Assembly (NCBI RefSeq): GCF_002051585.1
Contig: NZ_MZGX01000015.1
Span: forward strand, 1 to 64,000
From: Ruminiclostridium hungatei
Lineage (GTDB): Bacteria; Bacillota; Clostridia; Acetivibrionales; DSM-1351
Length of the DNA stretch: 64,000 bases
Direction: 5' to 3'
Below are positions 33,901 through 42,758 of this stretch, piece by piece. The notes beneath the pieces are model-generated. The model saw only the letters and a list, made by a program, of their open reading frames with translations, was not told the DNA's origin and ran no database searches. How positions within the stretch are numbered: position 1 is the first letter of the stretch; the number at the start of each line of letters is the position of its first letter. Both the position numbers and the translations under genes were made by a program.

Positions 33901-34314
33901 ATGACAGAATTCGGAAGTAAGGATATAGCTGGTGCTGCAATAAAAATAGCCTTGACAGGTGACAGAGCCTCAGAAAAGAAGCTTCAGGCTGAGTTCAGCC
34001 AGATAGGAATACAATCTGCCGCAGTTGACTACGGAGGTGAATTCATAACCTCTGTTATGAAAATAGTTGAACGTGCGGTTGTGTCTTCCAAAAGAGAAGG
34101 TGTGATTTCGGAAAGCCATGCCGAGCAGGGCGCTGTGGCAGGTGCCACCAGGGAGGCTATTTCGCAGATTATGCCCAAGGCAATTGGCTTGAATGTAGGA
34201 GGAAAAATCGGCATAGCAAGATATAAAGATCATATCAGCGTTGCCGTATTTTTTGGAATAGGTCTGTTAAACTTGAACGAGGTTGCCATTGGCTTGGGTC
34301 ACAGAGTAGTTTGA
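33901..34314 (+). CDS. HutP family RNA-binding protein
   Basis: The 137-residue protein matches HutP, the histidine-activated antiterminator of Bacillus hut operons. Family features are AAIKIALTGDRASEKKLQAE, the central ISESHAEQGAVAGATREAIS with His for metal/L-histidine contact, and the C-terminal VAIGLGHRVV. ATG 33901 follows TCAGGAGG. No histidine-use genes are nearby; it precedes aroH, cmk and ispH. In Clostridia HutP homologues occur outside hut operons, so the ligand and RNA target may differ. Function is inferred from the family alone. Confidence 0.85.
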   Translation: MTEFGSKDIAGAAIKIALTGDRASEKKLQAEFSQIGIQSAAVDYGGEFITSVMKIVERAVVSSKREGVISESHAEQGAVAGATREAISQIMPKAIGLNVGGKIGIARYKDHISVAVFFGIGLLNLNEVAIGLGHRVV

Positions 34315-34350
34315 CAGCTATAGAGAGAAAATATATTGGAGGTCCGATAA

Positions 34351-34713
34351 ATGAACGTAAGAGCCATAAGAGGGGCAATAACCATTCCTGAAAACACAAG
34401 AGAGTCAATTCTTGAAGGGACCAGGGAGCTTCTTACAGAAATTATTAACAGAAATGCTATAAACCCATCCGACTTGATAAGCTTGATTTTTACTTTGACA
34501 ACCGATCTGAATGCAGCTTTTCCTGCTGTGGCAGCCAGAGATATTGGACTTGTTGATGTGCCGCTGATGTGTGCAAGCGAGCTGGAGGTGCCGGGAAGCT
34601 TGAGCAGGTGTGTGAGGATACTGGCCCATCTGAACTGTGAAAAGGCCAATGATGAATTAAATCATGTGTATTTAAGGGGGGCCAAGGTTTTAAGGCCTGA
34701 TTTGGTAAAGTAA
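34351..34713 (+). CDS. aroH: Chorismate mutase AroH type
   Basis: The 120-residue enzyme converts chorismate to prephenate. AroH-class residues are visible: RAIRGAITI (active-site Arg7), TDLNAAFPAVAARDIG and CVRILAHLNC, with HVYLRGAKVLRPDL at the end. It forms a trimeric alpha/beta barrel. TTGGAGG precedes ATG 34351. It lies between the HutP-like gene and cmk, presumably co-transcribed. Confidence 0.95.
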   Translation: MNVRAIRGAITIPENTRESILEGTRELLTEIINRNAINPSDLISLIFTLTTDLNAAFPAVAARDIGLVDVPLMCASELEVPGSLSRCVRILAHLNCEKANDELNHVYLRGAKVLRPDLVK

Positions 34714-34736
34714 ATAACGCTGTCAAAGGAGAAGGT

Positions 34737-35426
34737 ATGTCAAGGAGTATAGCGATTGACGGTCCTGCGGGCGCCGGAAAAAGTACTATAGCAAAAAAGG
34801 TTTCTGCAAAGCTTGGATATATATATCTGGATACGGGTGCCATGTACCGTGCTGTGGCTCTGAAGGCGATTCAAAGCGGTATAGACACGAAAAATCAGCA
34901 GGGGCTGGCGGGTATTATGGACAAACTGGATATAGCCATTTCTCACGATAATAACCTCCAGAAAATTTTCCTGGAGGGTGCGGATGTGTCGGAAGCCATC
35001 AGAACGGCAGAAGTGTCCGCGGGGGCATCAAATGTAGCGGCCTTTCCGGAGGTCAGGCTTAAAATGGTTGAACTGCAGCGCAAGATAGCCGCAGGCGCAG
35101 ATGTTGTAATGGATGGCAGGGATATTGGCTCCTACGTGCTGCCTGATGCGGATTTAAAAATATTTCTGACTGCTTCCGTGGAGGAAAGAGCCAGAAGAAG
35201 ATTTGACGAGCTGCTCCAAAAGGGACAGCAGGTTACTTTTGAAGCTGTTCGCCAGGAGATGGTGCAAAGAGATAAAAATGACAGTTCCAGGGCTCTGGCT
35301 CCCCTTGTAAAGGTGCCGGATGCAATAGAAATAGATTCAACTGCTCTTGAAATAGATGAAGTAGTTGAAAAGATAATATATTTTTATCAGAATTATGCCA
35401 ATATAAAATTTGAGGATATTTCATAG
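34737..35426 (+). CDS. cmk: Cytidylate kinase
   Basis: The 229-residue kinase phosphorylates CMP and dCMP. It has a P-loop (IAIDGPAGAGKSTIAKKV), LDTGAMYRAVAL, VVMDGRDIGSYVLPDADLKI and RDKNDSSRALAPL. ATG 34737 follows AAAGGAGAAGG. It is followed by ispH-S1 after 14 bp; cmk next to ispH/rpsA is a well-known clostridial order. Confidence 0.96.
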   Translation: MSRSIAIDGPAGAGKSTIAKKVSAKLGYIYLDTGAMYRAVALKAIQSGIDTKNQQGLAGIMDKLDIAISHDNNLQKIFLEGADVSEAIRTAEVSAGASNVAAFPEVRLKMVELQRKIAAGADVVMDGRDIGSYVLPDADLKIFLTASVEERARRRFDELLQKGQQVTFEAVRQEMVQRDKNDSSRALAPLVKVPDAIEIDSTALEIDEVVEKIIYFYQNYANIKFEDIS

Positions 35427-35440
35427 TTTAGAGGTTATAT

Positions 35441-37468
35441 ATGGAGTTGATTATTGCAAACACTGCCGGATTTTGCTTCGGAGTGAACAATGCTGTGAAG
35501 ATTGTATTTGACCTGGCTGCCAAATCCGATAAACAGATTTACACCTTCGGCCCTATCATTCACAATGAACAGGTGGTTGCCAAGCTTGAAAAGGAAGGCG
35601 TTGTGACCATCAACAGGCCTCAGGAGGCCGGAGGTCCGGCAAGGGTGGTAATCAGAGCCCATGGTGTAGGACCGGACATAATAGGCGGTTTAAGGGACAA
35701 TGGCTTGGATATAGTCAACGCAACCTGCCCCTATGTCAAAAAAATTCAAAAGCTGGTCAGTGAGAAATACAATGAGGGTTATCAGATAATAATAATAGGA
35801 GACAAAAATCATCCTGAAATAATCGGCATAAACGGCTGGTGTGATAATTCTGCTTTAATAATAGAAACGGATGAACAGGTGGACGGTCTTCCGGACATCA
35901 AAAAAAATATTTGTGTTGTTGCTCAAACTACATTTATTCGAGAAAAATGGGAAAAAATTATAAAGAGTTTAAATAAAAGGTTTGAAAATGTTATAAAATT
36001 TGATACAATATGTAATGCGACAGACAAAAGACAAGCTGAAGCAGATAAGATTTCAAGAGAAGTAGATATGGTACTGGTAATTGGAGACCAAAACAGCTCC
36101 AATACCAATAAGCTTTATGAAATCTGCAGGAAAAACTGTGAACGGACTTATAAAATACAAACAGCCAGTGAAATTCCACCGGTTGATATAAAAAAAATTA
36201 AAAAAATTGGTATTACTGCAGGGGCGTCAACACCTGACTGGGTAATCAAGGAGGTTATTCATAAAATGAGTGAATTAGATAAACAGGATTTTGAAATGAG
36301 CTTTGCGGATGCGTTTGAAAGCTCACTTGTAACATTGACTACGGGTCAGATTACCAAAGGAAGAATTATCGGATATAATCAGAGTGAAGTATTTGTTGAC
36401 TTGGGCTTCAAATCAGACGGAATAATTCCAATGCAGGAGTTTTCTGATGATCCTGACTTTAATCCTGAAAAATCACTTAAGGTTGGAGAGGAAATTGACG
36501 TTTTTGTTGTAAGAGTGAATGACGGCGAAGGCAACGTAGTACTCAGCAAGAAAAAAGTTGATGCAGTTAAGGGCTGGGATATAATTGAAAGCGCATTTGA
36601 AACAAAGAAACCCGTTACAGTTAAAATAACTGAAAAGGTAAATGGCGGAGTAATAGGCAATGCCAGCGGAGTAAAGGTATTTATACCTGCATCTCAGATT
36701 AGCGACAGATTTGTAAAGGAGCTTTCCGAATTTGTCAAGCAGGTTTTACAGGTACAAATCATTGAATTGAACAAGCAGAAGAGAAAAGTTGTAGGTTCTG
36801 CAAGAGTATTGATAGAAAAGAACAAGGAAAGTGCTTCAAGTGAAATTTGGAACAACATCGAGGCCGGCAAGACCTATAAGGGTATTGTCAAGAGCTTGAT
36901 GGATTTCGGAGCCTTTGTGGATATCGGAGGAGTTGACGGACTTGTACACCTGTCCGAGCTTTCATGGAACAAGATCAAGCATCCTTCTGAAGTGGTCAAG
37001 GTTGGCGATGAGATTATTGTTTCAGTTATAGAGTTTGACAGGGACAAAAAGAGAATTTCACTGGGCTACAAGAAGCAGGATGACAATCCTTGGAATAAGG
37101 CAGCCGAAAAGTATGAGGTTGGAAATGTTATTACCGGAAAGGTTGTAAGACTTGTACCTTTTGGAGCCTTTGTGGAGATTGAGCAGGGCGTTGACGGTCT
37201 GGTTCATATCTCTCAGATTTCAAATGTCCGTTTGGGTAAGCCTGGAGACGTACTGAAGGTTGGACAGATGGTTGAAGCCAAAATAACTGAACTTGATGTT
37301 GAGGCAAAAAAAATAAGCTTGAGCATTAAAGAAGTTAATCCTATTGATCCTGTTGGTGCAAAGAAGGAAGAAACTGCTGCCGAAGCAGGTGAAGAGCTTC
37401 CTACTGAACATAAAGAGGATATGACCAATACAATTGGTGAAAACTTATCAGATTTGGATAATAACTAA
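35441..37468 (+). CDS. ispH: IspH (HMBPP reductase) fused to four S1 RNA-binding domains
   Basis: The 675-residue fusion starts with a complete 4-hydroxy-3-methylbut-2-enyl diphosphate reductase (residues 1-285). It makes IPP and DMAPP in the non-mevalonate isoprenoid pathway. The [4Fe-4S] cysteines are C12 (GFCFGVNN), C96 (NATCPYVKK) and C191 (TICNATDKRQ). Four S1 domains follow, at about 302-370, 388-455, 475-545 and 560-630. The last two are the most canonical (DFGAFVDIGGVDGLVHLSEL, PFGAFVEIEQGVDGLVHISQ). The fusion is typical of Clostridia, where it stands for ribosomal protein S1 or a relative. It may link isoprenoid supply to translation. Confidence 0.96.
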   Translation: MELIIANTAGFCFGVNNAVKIVFDLAAKSDKQIYTFGPIIHNEQVVAKLEKEGVVTINRPQEAGGPARVVIRAHGVGPDIIGGLRDNGLDIVNATCPYVKKIQKLVSEKYNEGYQIIIIGDKNHPEIIGINGWCDNSALIIETDEQVDGLPDIKKNICVVAQTTFIREKWEKIIKSLNKRFENVIKFDTICNATDKRQAEADKISREVDMVLVIGDQNSSNTNKLYEICRKNCERTYKIQTASEIPPVDIKKIKKIGITAGASTPDWVIKEVIHKMSELDKQDFEMSFADAFESSLVTLTTGQITKGRIIGYNQSEVFVDLGFKSDGIIPMQEFSDDPDFNPEKSLKVGEEIDVFVVRVNDGEGNVVLSKKKVDAVKGWDIIESAFETKKPVTVKITEKVNGGVIGNASGVKVFIPASQISDRFVKELSEFVKQVLQVQIIELNKQKRKVVGSARVLIEKNKESASSEIWNNIEAGKTYKGIVKSLMDFGAFVDIGGVDGLVHLSELSWNKIKHPSEVVKVGDEIIVSVIEFDRDKKRISLGYKKQDDNPWNKAAEKYEVGNVITGKVVRLVPFGAFVEIEQGVDGLVHISQISNVRLGKPGDVLKVGQMVEAKITELDVEAKKISLSIKEVNPIDPVGAKKEETAAEAGEELPTEHKEDMTNTIGENLSDLDNN

Positions 37469-37486
37469 TCATCAAGCGTTCAAAAT

Positions 37487-37516
37487 AAAGGATGTACCTC
37501 GGTACATCCTTTTATT
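37487..37516 (+). terminator. Intrinsic terminator after ispH
   Basis: AAAGGATGTACC (37487-37498) pairs with GGTACATCCTTT (37501-37512), followed by TTATTT. Confidence 0.88.
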
Positions 37517-37672
37517 TAAATATTGAAAATTACAGGGTTTTTAAGCCTTCAGGCTCAAACAGTTAGTGAAATAGTTGTTATGAGCTTTATTCATTATCAT
37601 TCATTGTTACATTAACATCATTAACATCAAGTGGAACCTATTCATAATATACTTATACCAGGAGGATAAAAT

Positions 37673-38460
37673 ATGGATTACGAGGGTTTTAAAGACGAAA
37701 TCTTTAAAATGACAAAAATAAATCTGACTCTCTATAAAGAAAAGCAGATGAAGAGAAGAATAGATGCTCTTATAAAAAAGAATAACTATGATACATATAA
37801 AGAATACGTGCAGGCCCTTAAGGATCATAAGGACCTGTTCAAGGAGTTTATAAACTATCTGACAATTAATGTATCCGAGTTTTATCGTAACCCTGACCAG
37901 TGGGCTGTACTGGAGAAGGAAATACTTCCCATTTTACTTGCAAAGAACAAGAAGATCAACATATGGAGTTCTGCCTGCTCAACAGGAGATGAACCCTATA
38001 CCCTTGTAATGGTTCTGAACAAGCTGCTGCCTCTCAGCTCCATTAAGATACTTGCCACCGATATTGATATGGGGGCTCTTGAAAAGGCCCAAACAGGCAT
38101 ATACAATGCCAAGAGTCTGGAAAACCTCCCCAGGGAAATGAAAGACAAGTATTTTACCATGACCGGTGAAAGTTACAGGGTAAAGGATGATGTAAAGAAC
38201 TGCGTTGAATTTAAACAGTTCAATCTTTTAAGGGACCCCTATCCTACAGGTATGGATCTGATAGTTTGCAGGAACGTCCTTATTTATTTTACCGAAGAAG
38301 CTAAAAATGTATTTACAAGAAATTCAACATGGCGTTGAATCCGCAGGGTATTCTGTTCGTGGGAAGCACCGAGCAGATGATAATGTCCACCAGGTATAAT
38401 TTTAAGTCACTGAAGACATTTTTTTATCAAAAGGATGCAGATACCTTTAATTTTGGCTAA
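37673..38460 (+). pseudogene. cheR: CheR-type protein methyltransferase with a frameshift
   Basis: The first frame (37673-38338) gives most of a CheR chemoreceptor glutamate methyltransferase. It has an N-terminal helical domain, NVSEFYRNPDQW, the SAM motif IWSSACSTGDEPYTLVMVL, ATDIDMGALEKAQTGIY and DLIVCRNVLIYFTEEA. It then ends abnormally. From 38323 a second frame continues FNMALNPQGILFVGSTEQMI and runs to TAA 38458-38460, exactly the expected C-terminus. One missing A in the AAA run at 38320-38322 explains this. It is either a real inactivation or phase switch, or a sequencing error. An AGGAGG site precedes ATG 37673. No other chemotaxis gene is near. Confidence 0.88.
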
Positions 38461-38531
38461 AATTACTAATAGAAAACCCGATTTGAAGCATACGGTGAAG
38501 TATTGTTTTTCACCCATGTTTTAAGCAAAAT

Positions 38532-38569
38532 AAAAAAAGAGTTTGAAGTATAAACTTTCAAACTCTTTT
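38532..38569 (-). terminator. Terminator of tRNA-Leu
   Basis: On the minus strand AAAAGAGTTTGAAAGT pairs with ACTTCAAACTCTTTT, followed by a T-run. It directly abuts the tRNA 3' end. Confidence 0.85.
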
Positions 38570-38655
38570 GGTGCGGATAACAGGAGTTGAACCTGCATGA
38601 AATTTCTCTCACATGAACCTGAATCATGCGCGTCTGCCAATTCCGCCATATCCGC
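38569..38655 (-). tRNA. tRNA-Leu (CAG)
   Basis: The 87-nt class II tRNA on the minus strand has a GCGGATA acceptor strand pairing with TATCCGC, a CATGA-TTCAGGT-TCATG anticodon arm (anticodon CAG), a long variable arm, a T arm with GGTTCAACTCC and an encoded CCA. Part of it could be misread as an upstream extension of murD on the other strand. Confidence 0.95.
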
Positions 38656-38677
38656 GTGAACTCGAACTGCATAATGT

Positions 38678-38706
38678 ATTGTACTATAAAAGTTTTAGTA
38701 AATCAA
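38678..38706 (-). promoter_or_regulatory. Promoter of tRNA-Leu
   Basis: On the minus strand TTGATT (38701-38706) and TACAAT (38678-38683) have a 17-bp spacer, 22 bp before the tRNA start. Confidence 0.75.
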
Positions 38707-38738
38707 TAGGTAATTTTAATTTTTTTAAGGAGGAATTT

Positions 38739-40136
38739 ATGAATAGTCTGCTTGAGCAATTTAAGTATGACATAAAAGATAAGAAGGTAGCTGTTTTAGG
38801 TATTGGAATCAGCAATATCCCTTTAATAAAATATCTCGTAAATCTTGAGGTGGATGTTACCGCCTTTGACAAAAATACTGAGGAAAATCTGGCGGAGGCA
38901 TTGGGGGAACTAAGCGGAATGCCGGTAAAATATAGTTTTGGAAGTGATTATTTATCAGGACTTAAAGGTTTTGACCTCATATTCAGAACTCCAGGTATGA
39001 GACCTGACCTGCCTGAACTGACAGAGGCTGTGAACCATGGGGCAGAGCTTACTTCAGAAATGGAGGTCTTTTTGAAGCTGTGTCCTGCACAGGTTTTTGC
39101 AGTGACCGGCAGTGACGGTAAAACTACCACCACTACTTTAATTTACAAAATACTTTCAGCCGAAGGCTACAATTGCTGGCTGGGAGGCAACATAGGAACT
39201 CCTCTGCTGAGCAAAATTGACCAGGTACAGCCTTCTGACAAGGTAATACTGGAACTGAGCAGTTTCCAACTGATGACCATAAAACAAAGTCCTGCTGTGA
39301 GCGTCATTACAAATATATCTCCTAACCACCTGGATGTTCACTTGTCTCTTCAGGAATATATCGAAGCAAAAAAGAATATTTTTCTTTTTCAGAAAACCGG
39401 CAATAAACTGGTTTTAAATTTTGATAATGATATTACAAGGGATTTTGCATTGGAAGCAAGAGGTGAAGCAGTTTATTTTTCAAGGACAGCAAACCTTGAA
39501 AAAGGTGTTGCTCTGAAGAACGATAAGATTATTGTTAAAAATCATGAACAGGAAACAGAACTGGTGGATATAAATGACATAATTATTCCGGGCGTGCATA
39601 ATATTGAGAATTACATGGCTGCAGCCGCCGCCACCATAGAATACGTAAAGCCTGAAACTATCAGAAGGGTGGCCACCACCTTCACAGGTGTCGAACACAG
39701 GATTGAGCTGGTAAGGGAATTGAACGGAATAAAGTTTTATAACAGTTCCATAGACAGCAGTCCCTCAAGAACCATAGCTGCCCTCAGTACCTTTAAAAAC
39801 AAGGTTATTTTGCTTGCAGGGGGCAAGGATAAGGGAATACCCTATGAACCCCTGGGACAGATTATAGCGGACAAGGTGAAGTGCCTGCTGCTTATAGGAG
39901 CAACTGCTCCCAGAATTGAAGAGGCGTATAACAATTATGTACACCAGACTGATATAGACAGCGAGGTAAAAATAATTCACTGCGACACATATGAGGAGAT
40001 TGTAACCAAAGCATATAATGAGGCAGTTCCGGGGGACTGTGTTATTCTTTCTCCTGCAAGCACCAGCTTTGATATGTTTAAAAACTTTGAGCAGCGCGGA
40101 AATGTTTTTAAGGAGCTTGTAAACCGTCTGGAGTAA
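38739..40136 (+). CDS. murD: UDP-N-acetylmuramoyl-L-alanine:D-glutamate ligase
   Basis: The 465-residue cytoplasmic enzyme adds D-Glu to UDP-MurNAc-L-Ala. It has a Rossmann-like N-terminal domain (VAVLGIGISNIPLIKYL), the ATP loop FAVTGSDGKTTTTTLI, NISPNHLDVH, the Mur ligase motif VEHRIELVRELNGIKFYN(S)SIDSSP, LLAGGKDKG and a final LSPASTSFDMFKNFEQRG. ATG 38739 follows AAGGAGG; an in-frame ATG inside the tRNA-Leu region at 38613 is not used. It is separate from the dcw cluster here. Confidence 0.96.
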   Translation: MNSLLEQFKYDIKDKKVAVLGIGISNIPLIKYLVNLEVDVTAFDKNTEENLAEALGELSGMPVKYSFGSDYLSGLKGFDLIFRTPGMRPDLPELTEAVNHGAELTSEMEVFLKLCPAQVFAVTGSDGKTTTTTLIYKILSAEGYNCWLGGNIGTPLLSKIDQVQPSDKVILELSSFQLMTIKQSPAVSVITNISPNHLDVHLSLQEYIEAKKNIFLFQKTGNKLVLNFDNDITRDFALEARGEAVYFSRTANLEKGVALKNDKIIVKNHEQETELVDINDIIIPGVHNIENYMAAAAATIEYVKPETIRRVATTFTGVEHRIELVRELNGIKFYNSSIDSSPSRTIAALSTFKNKVILLAGGKDKGIPYEPLGQIIADKVKCLLLIGATAPRIEEAYNNYVHQTDIDSEVKIIHCDTYEEIVTKAYNEAVPGDCVILSPASTSFDMFKNFEQRGNVFKELVNRLE

Positions 40137-40183
40137 TTAATGGCAATGGATGAAATGAACATGGCAAAATTTCAATAAAGTAC

Positions 40184-40215
40184 ACAAACCGGCCGGCAAC
40201 TGCATGCCGGTTTGT
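40184..40215. terminator. Bidirectional hairpin between convergent genes
   Basis: ACAAACCGGC (40184-40193) pairs with GCCGGTTTGT (40206-40215). It lies between murD and the minus-strand DNA-metabolism gene, with CTTTG to the right. Confidence 0.65.
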
Positions 40216-40270
40216 CTTTGAAGAAGGGTTTGGGGTTAAGCCGGTTGCGGCTATACTGTTTTTCATGCGG

Positions 40271-41005
40271 CTATTGCTTTTCTGTAAGGTTCTTCCAGTA
40301 ACGCTTGGGCAGAAAATTTTTTTGAAGCTTTGGGTTGTAGCGGCTCTTAATTGCAATGTGCTTGTAGTAGTTCTTCCACAGGTCTTGAAATCTTATTTCA
40401 TTTGTATGGAGCTCCGGAATATTTGCCAAATCCATATACGAAATGAGCATTTTCCTGGTGTTGTACAGAGAGGCAAGGTTACGCCTTGTGTCATGGATAA
40501 TCCAATTCTGGTCGGCAAACCTTTCTTTAAAATGCGGGGATATGAAAGTAATAATATTGTGGTCAGGCTGAAGCCTGGCATAATAAATATTATTTTCCAG
40601 GAGCTCAAAACGGAGCAGTCCCAGCATCCTATGGCACTCCAGACCGACTTTTCTGGCAGGTATCAGGACATTCAGGACAGTCTGGTCACCAAGCATGCAG
40701 TCAATCTTGCCCCCCAGCTTGAAACCCAGCTTAATGTAGTTTAAAATCCACATCTCCCGCCCTTGCAGTTCAGAAAAAAAGCATTTCTGAATATTTTCCA
40801 GACTTTCATAGGAAATCTTGTTCAGTATAGCCTGCTCAACGGTCTGGGCCTTGGTCTTGTCGGGAGGTATGGTTCTGTATTCATCTATAAGATTAGGCTG
40901 GTATGAAAGCGCAGACTCAATGTTGCTGACTTCCAGGCGGTCATAATAAAAGTGATGGACAGTAGTCAGAAAGCCATCCCAGGTTCCGTCATAGATGTAT
41001 ATCAC
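40271..41005 (-). CDS. Probable DNA metabolism protein (TIGR03915/DUF4130 type)
   Basis: The 244-residue protein matches the family always found beside a particular radical-SAM protein. It has IYIYDGTWDGFLTTVHHFYY near the N-terminus, then ALLNKISYESLENI-like helices and HDTRRNLASLYNT with PDHNIITFISPHFKERFADQ. In some bacteria the module is fused to a uracil-DNA glycosylase, which suggests DNA repair or modification. The biochemical activity is unknown. Its start overlaps the end of the radical-SAM gene by 17 bp, so they are co-translated. No transmembrane segment. Confidence 0.88.
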   Translation of the reverse strand: MIYIYDGTWDGFLTTVHHFYYDRLEVSNIESALSYQPNLIDEYRTIPPDKTKAQTVEQAILNKISYESLENIQKCFFSELQGREMWILNYIKLGFKLGGKIDCMLGDQTVLNVLIPARKVGLECHRMLGLLRFELLENNIYYARLQPDHNIITFISPHFKERFADQNWIIHDTRRNLASLYNTRKMLISYMDLANIPELHTNEIRFQDLWKNYYKHIAIKSRYNPKLQKNFLPKRYWKNLTEKQ

Positions 41006-42494
41006 TTAATAGCAGCCTCCCATCCTGCGGCTGGGTGTAGTAACTCAGCCACTCCTTGGTATTTTCAGGTGAACTGAACAGATACAGATCCGACATGTTT
41101 TCTCCCAAGCCAGTTTCGTTTAGTGTAGAAAAAAGTGACATCTGGCCGGGAACGGCCTTTTTGCCCTGGGGCAGCAGCTTGGCGGAGGTAAGTGCCTCCT
41201 TGACGATATGCTCGTTTTGGCTGAAGCTCTCATAGGTTTTTCCCTGACAGGTTATGAAGTGGCCCGCACGTTTAAGGACAATACCCATCTTCTTCAGGTT
41301 ATCAAAGTTCAGCTTATTCACTCTTCTTGCGGCAACAATTCTTTGTGCTGATTTTACGCCAATGCCCGGAACCCGGAGCAGCATCTCATACTCAGCCTTG
41401 TTGACCTCCAGGGGAAACAGGTGTAGATTGCGTAATGCCCAGAACGCCTTGGGGTCAAGCTGGGGGTCAAAATCCGGGTTTGTCTTGCTCAATAATTCAT
41501 CCGCTTCGAAACCATAAAACCTTAAAAGCCAGTCAGCCTGATAAAGCCTGTGCTCCCTCAGAAGAGGAGGCTTGATAATAGCTGGAAGCCGGGGGTCGGA
41601 AAGGGTGGGCACATAAGCAGAGTAATACACCCTTTTAAGGGAAAATTTGCCGTACAGGGCTTCAGAGAGCTTCAGAATGCTCAAGTCCCTGTCGGGAGTG
41701 GCACCTACTATAAGCTGTGTGCTTTGGCCGGCAGGGACAAAGTATTTTCCGGAATTTCTGCCTGCAAGCTCTCTGCGGGAGAAGTCTGCGTCCGGAAGAC
41801 TTTCAGGAAAGCTTGAAGAGTCTGACTGCACTGAAGGTGTAAACAAACCGGCAGAATTTGTACCGGAGCCGCCCCGTTTGAAGGCCGGGTGTTCCTTATG
41901 CTCGGCAATGCCCTGGCTTATCTGCTGCATGGGCTTTAGCAGCGCTTTAACGGGTTTTTGCGGGGCAAGCACCTCCAGGCCCTTATCAGAAGGCAATTCA
42001 ATATTTACACTCATACGGTCCACATACATGCCTGCTTCATGGATTAACCTCTGATCTGCTCCGGGTATCGCCTTCAAATGTATGTATCCAAAAAAAGCCT
42101 GTTCATTTCTCAGCCTCCGGACTATTTCCAGCATAAGCTCCATAGTATGGCTTGGATTCTTAAGGACTGCCGAACTCAGGAAGAGCCCTTCTATATAGTT
42201 TCTTCTATAAAAATTCATTGTCAGGTCGATTATCTCGTCGGCAGTGAAGCTGGCTCTGGGGATATCATTTGAAGCCCGGTTGACACAGTAGACGCAATCG
42301 TAAATACATTCATTTGACAAAAGTATTTTCAAAAGAGAAACACAGCGGCCGTCGTCTGCCCACGTATGGCAAATACCCGCAGCAAAGCTGTTTCCAACTC
42401 CCTTATTGTTGTTTCTTGTTCCGCCGCTTGAAGAGCAGGAGACATCATACTTTGCCGCATCGGCCAAAATGCCCAGTTTTTCCAATAAATCCAT
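40989..42494 (-). CDS. DNA modification/repair-linked radical SAM protein (TIGR03916 type)
   Basis: The 501-residue radical SAM enzyme has the [4Fe-4S] motif CIYDCVYC (C-x3-C-x2-C) near residue 63, an adjacent CHTWADDGRCV cysteine pair, and a TIM-barrel core with SVNIELPSDKGL. A helix-hairpin-helix DNA-binding motif (LLRVPGIGVKSAQRIVAAR) lies at about residue 385. A Ser/Gly-rich insertion (about 205-245) interrupts the core and looks flexible. The partner gene overlaps its 3' end. The pair probably acts on a DNA base; the substrate is unknown. Minus-strand start 42494 follows GAGAGGG. Confidence 0.9.
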   Translation of the reverse strand: MDLLEKLGILADAAKYDVSCSSSGGTRNNNKGVGNSFAAGICHTWADDGRCVSLLKILLSNECIYDCVYCVNRASNDIPRASFTADEIIDLTMNFYRRNYIEGLFLSSAVLKNPSHTMELMLEIVRRLRNEQAFFGYIHLKAIPGADQRLIHEAGMYVDRMSVNIELPSDKGLEVLAPQKPVKALLKPMQQISQGIAEHKEHPAFKRGGSGTNSAGLFTPSVQSDSSSFPESLPDADFSRRELAGRNSGKYFVPAGQSTQLIVGATPDRDLSILKLSEALYGKFSLKRVYYSAYVPTLSDPRLPAIIKPPLLREHRLYQADWLLRFYGFEADELLSKTNPDFDPQLDPKAFWALRNLHLFPLEVNKAEYEMLLRVPGIGVKSAQRIVAARRVNKLNFDNLKKMGIVLKRAGHFITCQGKTYESFSQNEHIVKEALTSAKLLPQGKKAVPGQMSLFSTLNETGLGENMSDLYLFSSPENTKEWLSYYTQPQDGRLLLSDIHL

Positions 42495-42672
42495 AAAACC
42501 CTCTCGAAAAATTGTATTTTCTGCAATAAGTTAATTATAGCACTAAAAAAATAAAAAATCAAACATATGTTCGGAATTGATATTTATATAACAAAGATAT
42601 ATAATACAATTTAATGGGCCTTTTTATACATATGTGGAAAGGCGTTCAAGAGAGAAAATAAAATAGAATAAT

Positions 42673-42742
42673 GGCAGTGGAAAGCTTTAGTCCGCGGGAT
42701 GCCCGGACGGGCTTTTACGTTAAGGACTCATCAGTAGCTGCC
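42673..42742 (+). ncRNA. Structured leader before the ACT/DUF711 operon
   Basis: Nested helices are visible: GGCAG/CTGCC (42673-42677 with 42738-42742), AGTCC/GGACT (42689-42693 with 42724-42728) and GCCCG-GA-CGGGC (42701-42712). A competing helix, GTCCgcGGG with CCCGGAC (42690-42708), uses the same bases. The element ends a few bases before the ribosome site. This looks like a small translational switch, but no known riboswitch class is recognised. Confidence 0.4.
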
Positions 42743-42758
42743 GGAAATGGAGATAGAC

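Noticed and set aside
35441-37468. Two separate genes, ispH and rpsA
   Set aside because: The frame is continuous with no internal stop or start signal; the fusion is known in Clostridia.
38613-38738. Upstream extension of murD beginning at ATG 38613
   Set aside because: It runs through the tRNA-Leu gene on the other strand and lacks homology; ATG 38739 has a perfect AAGGAGG.
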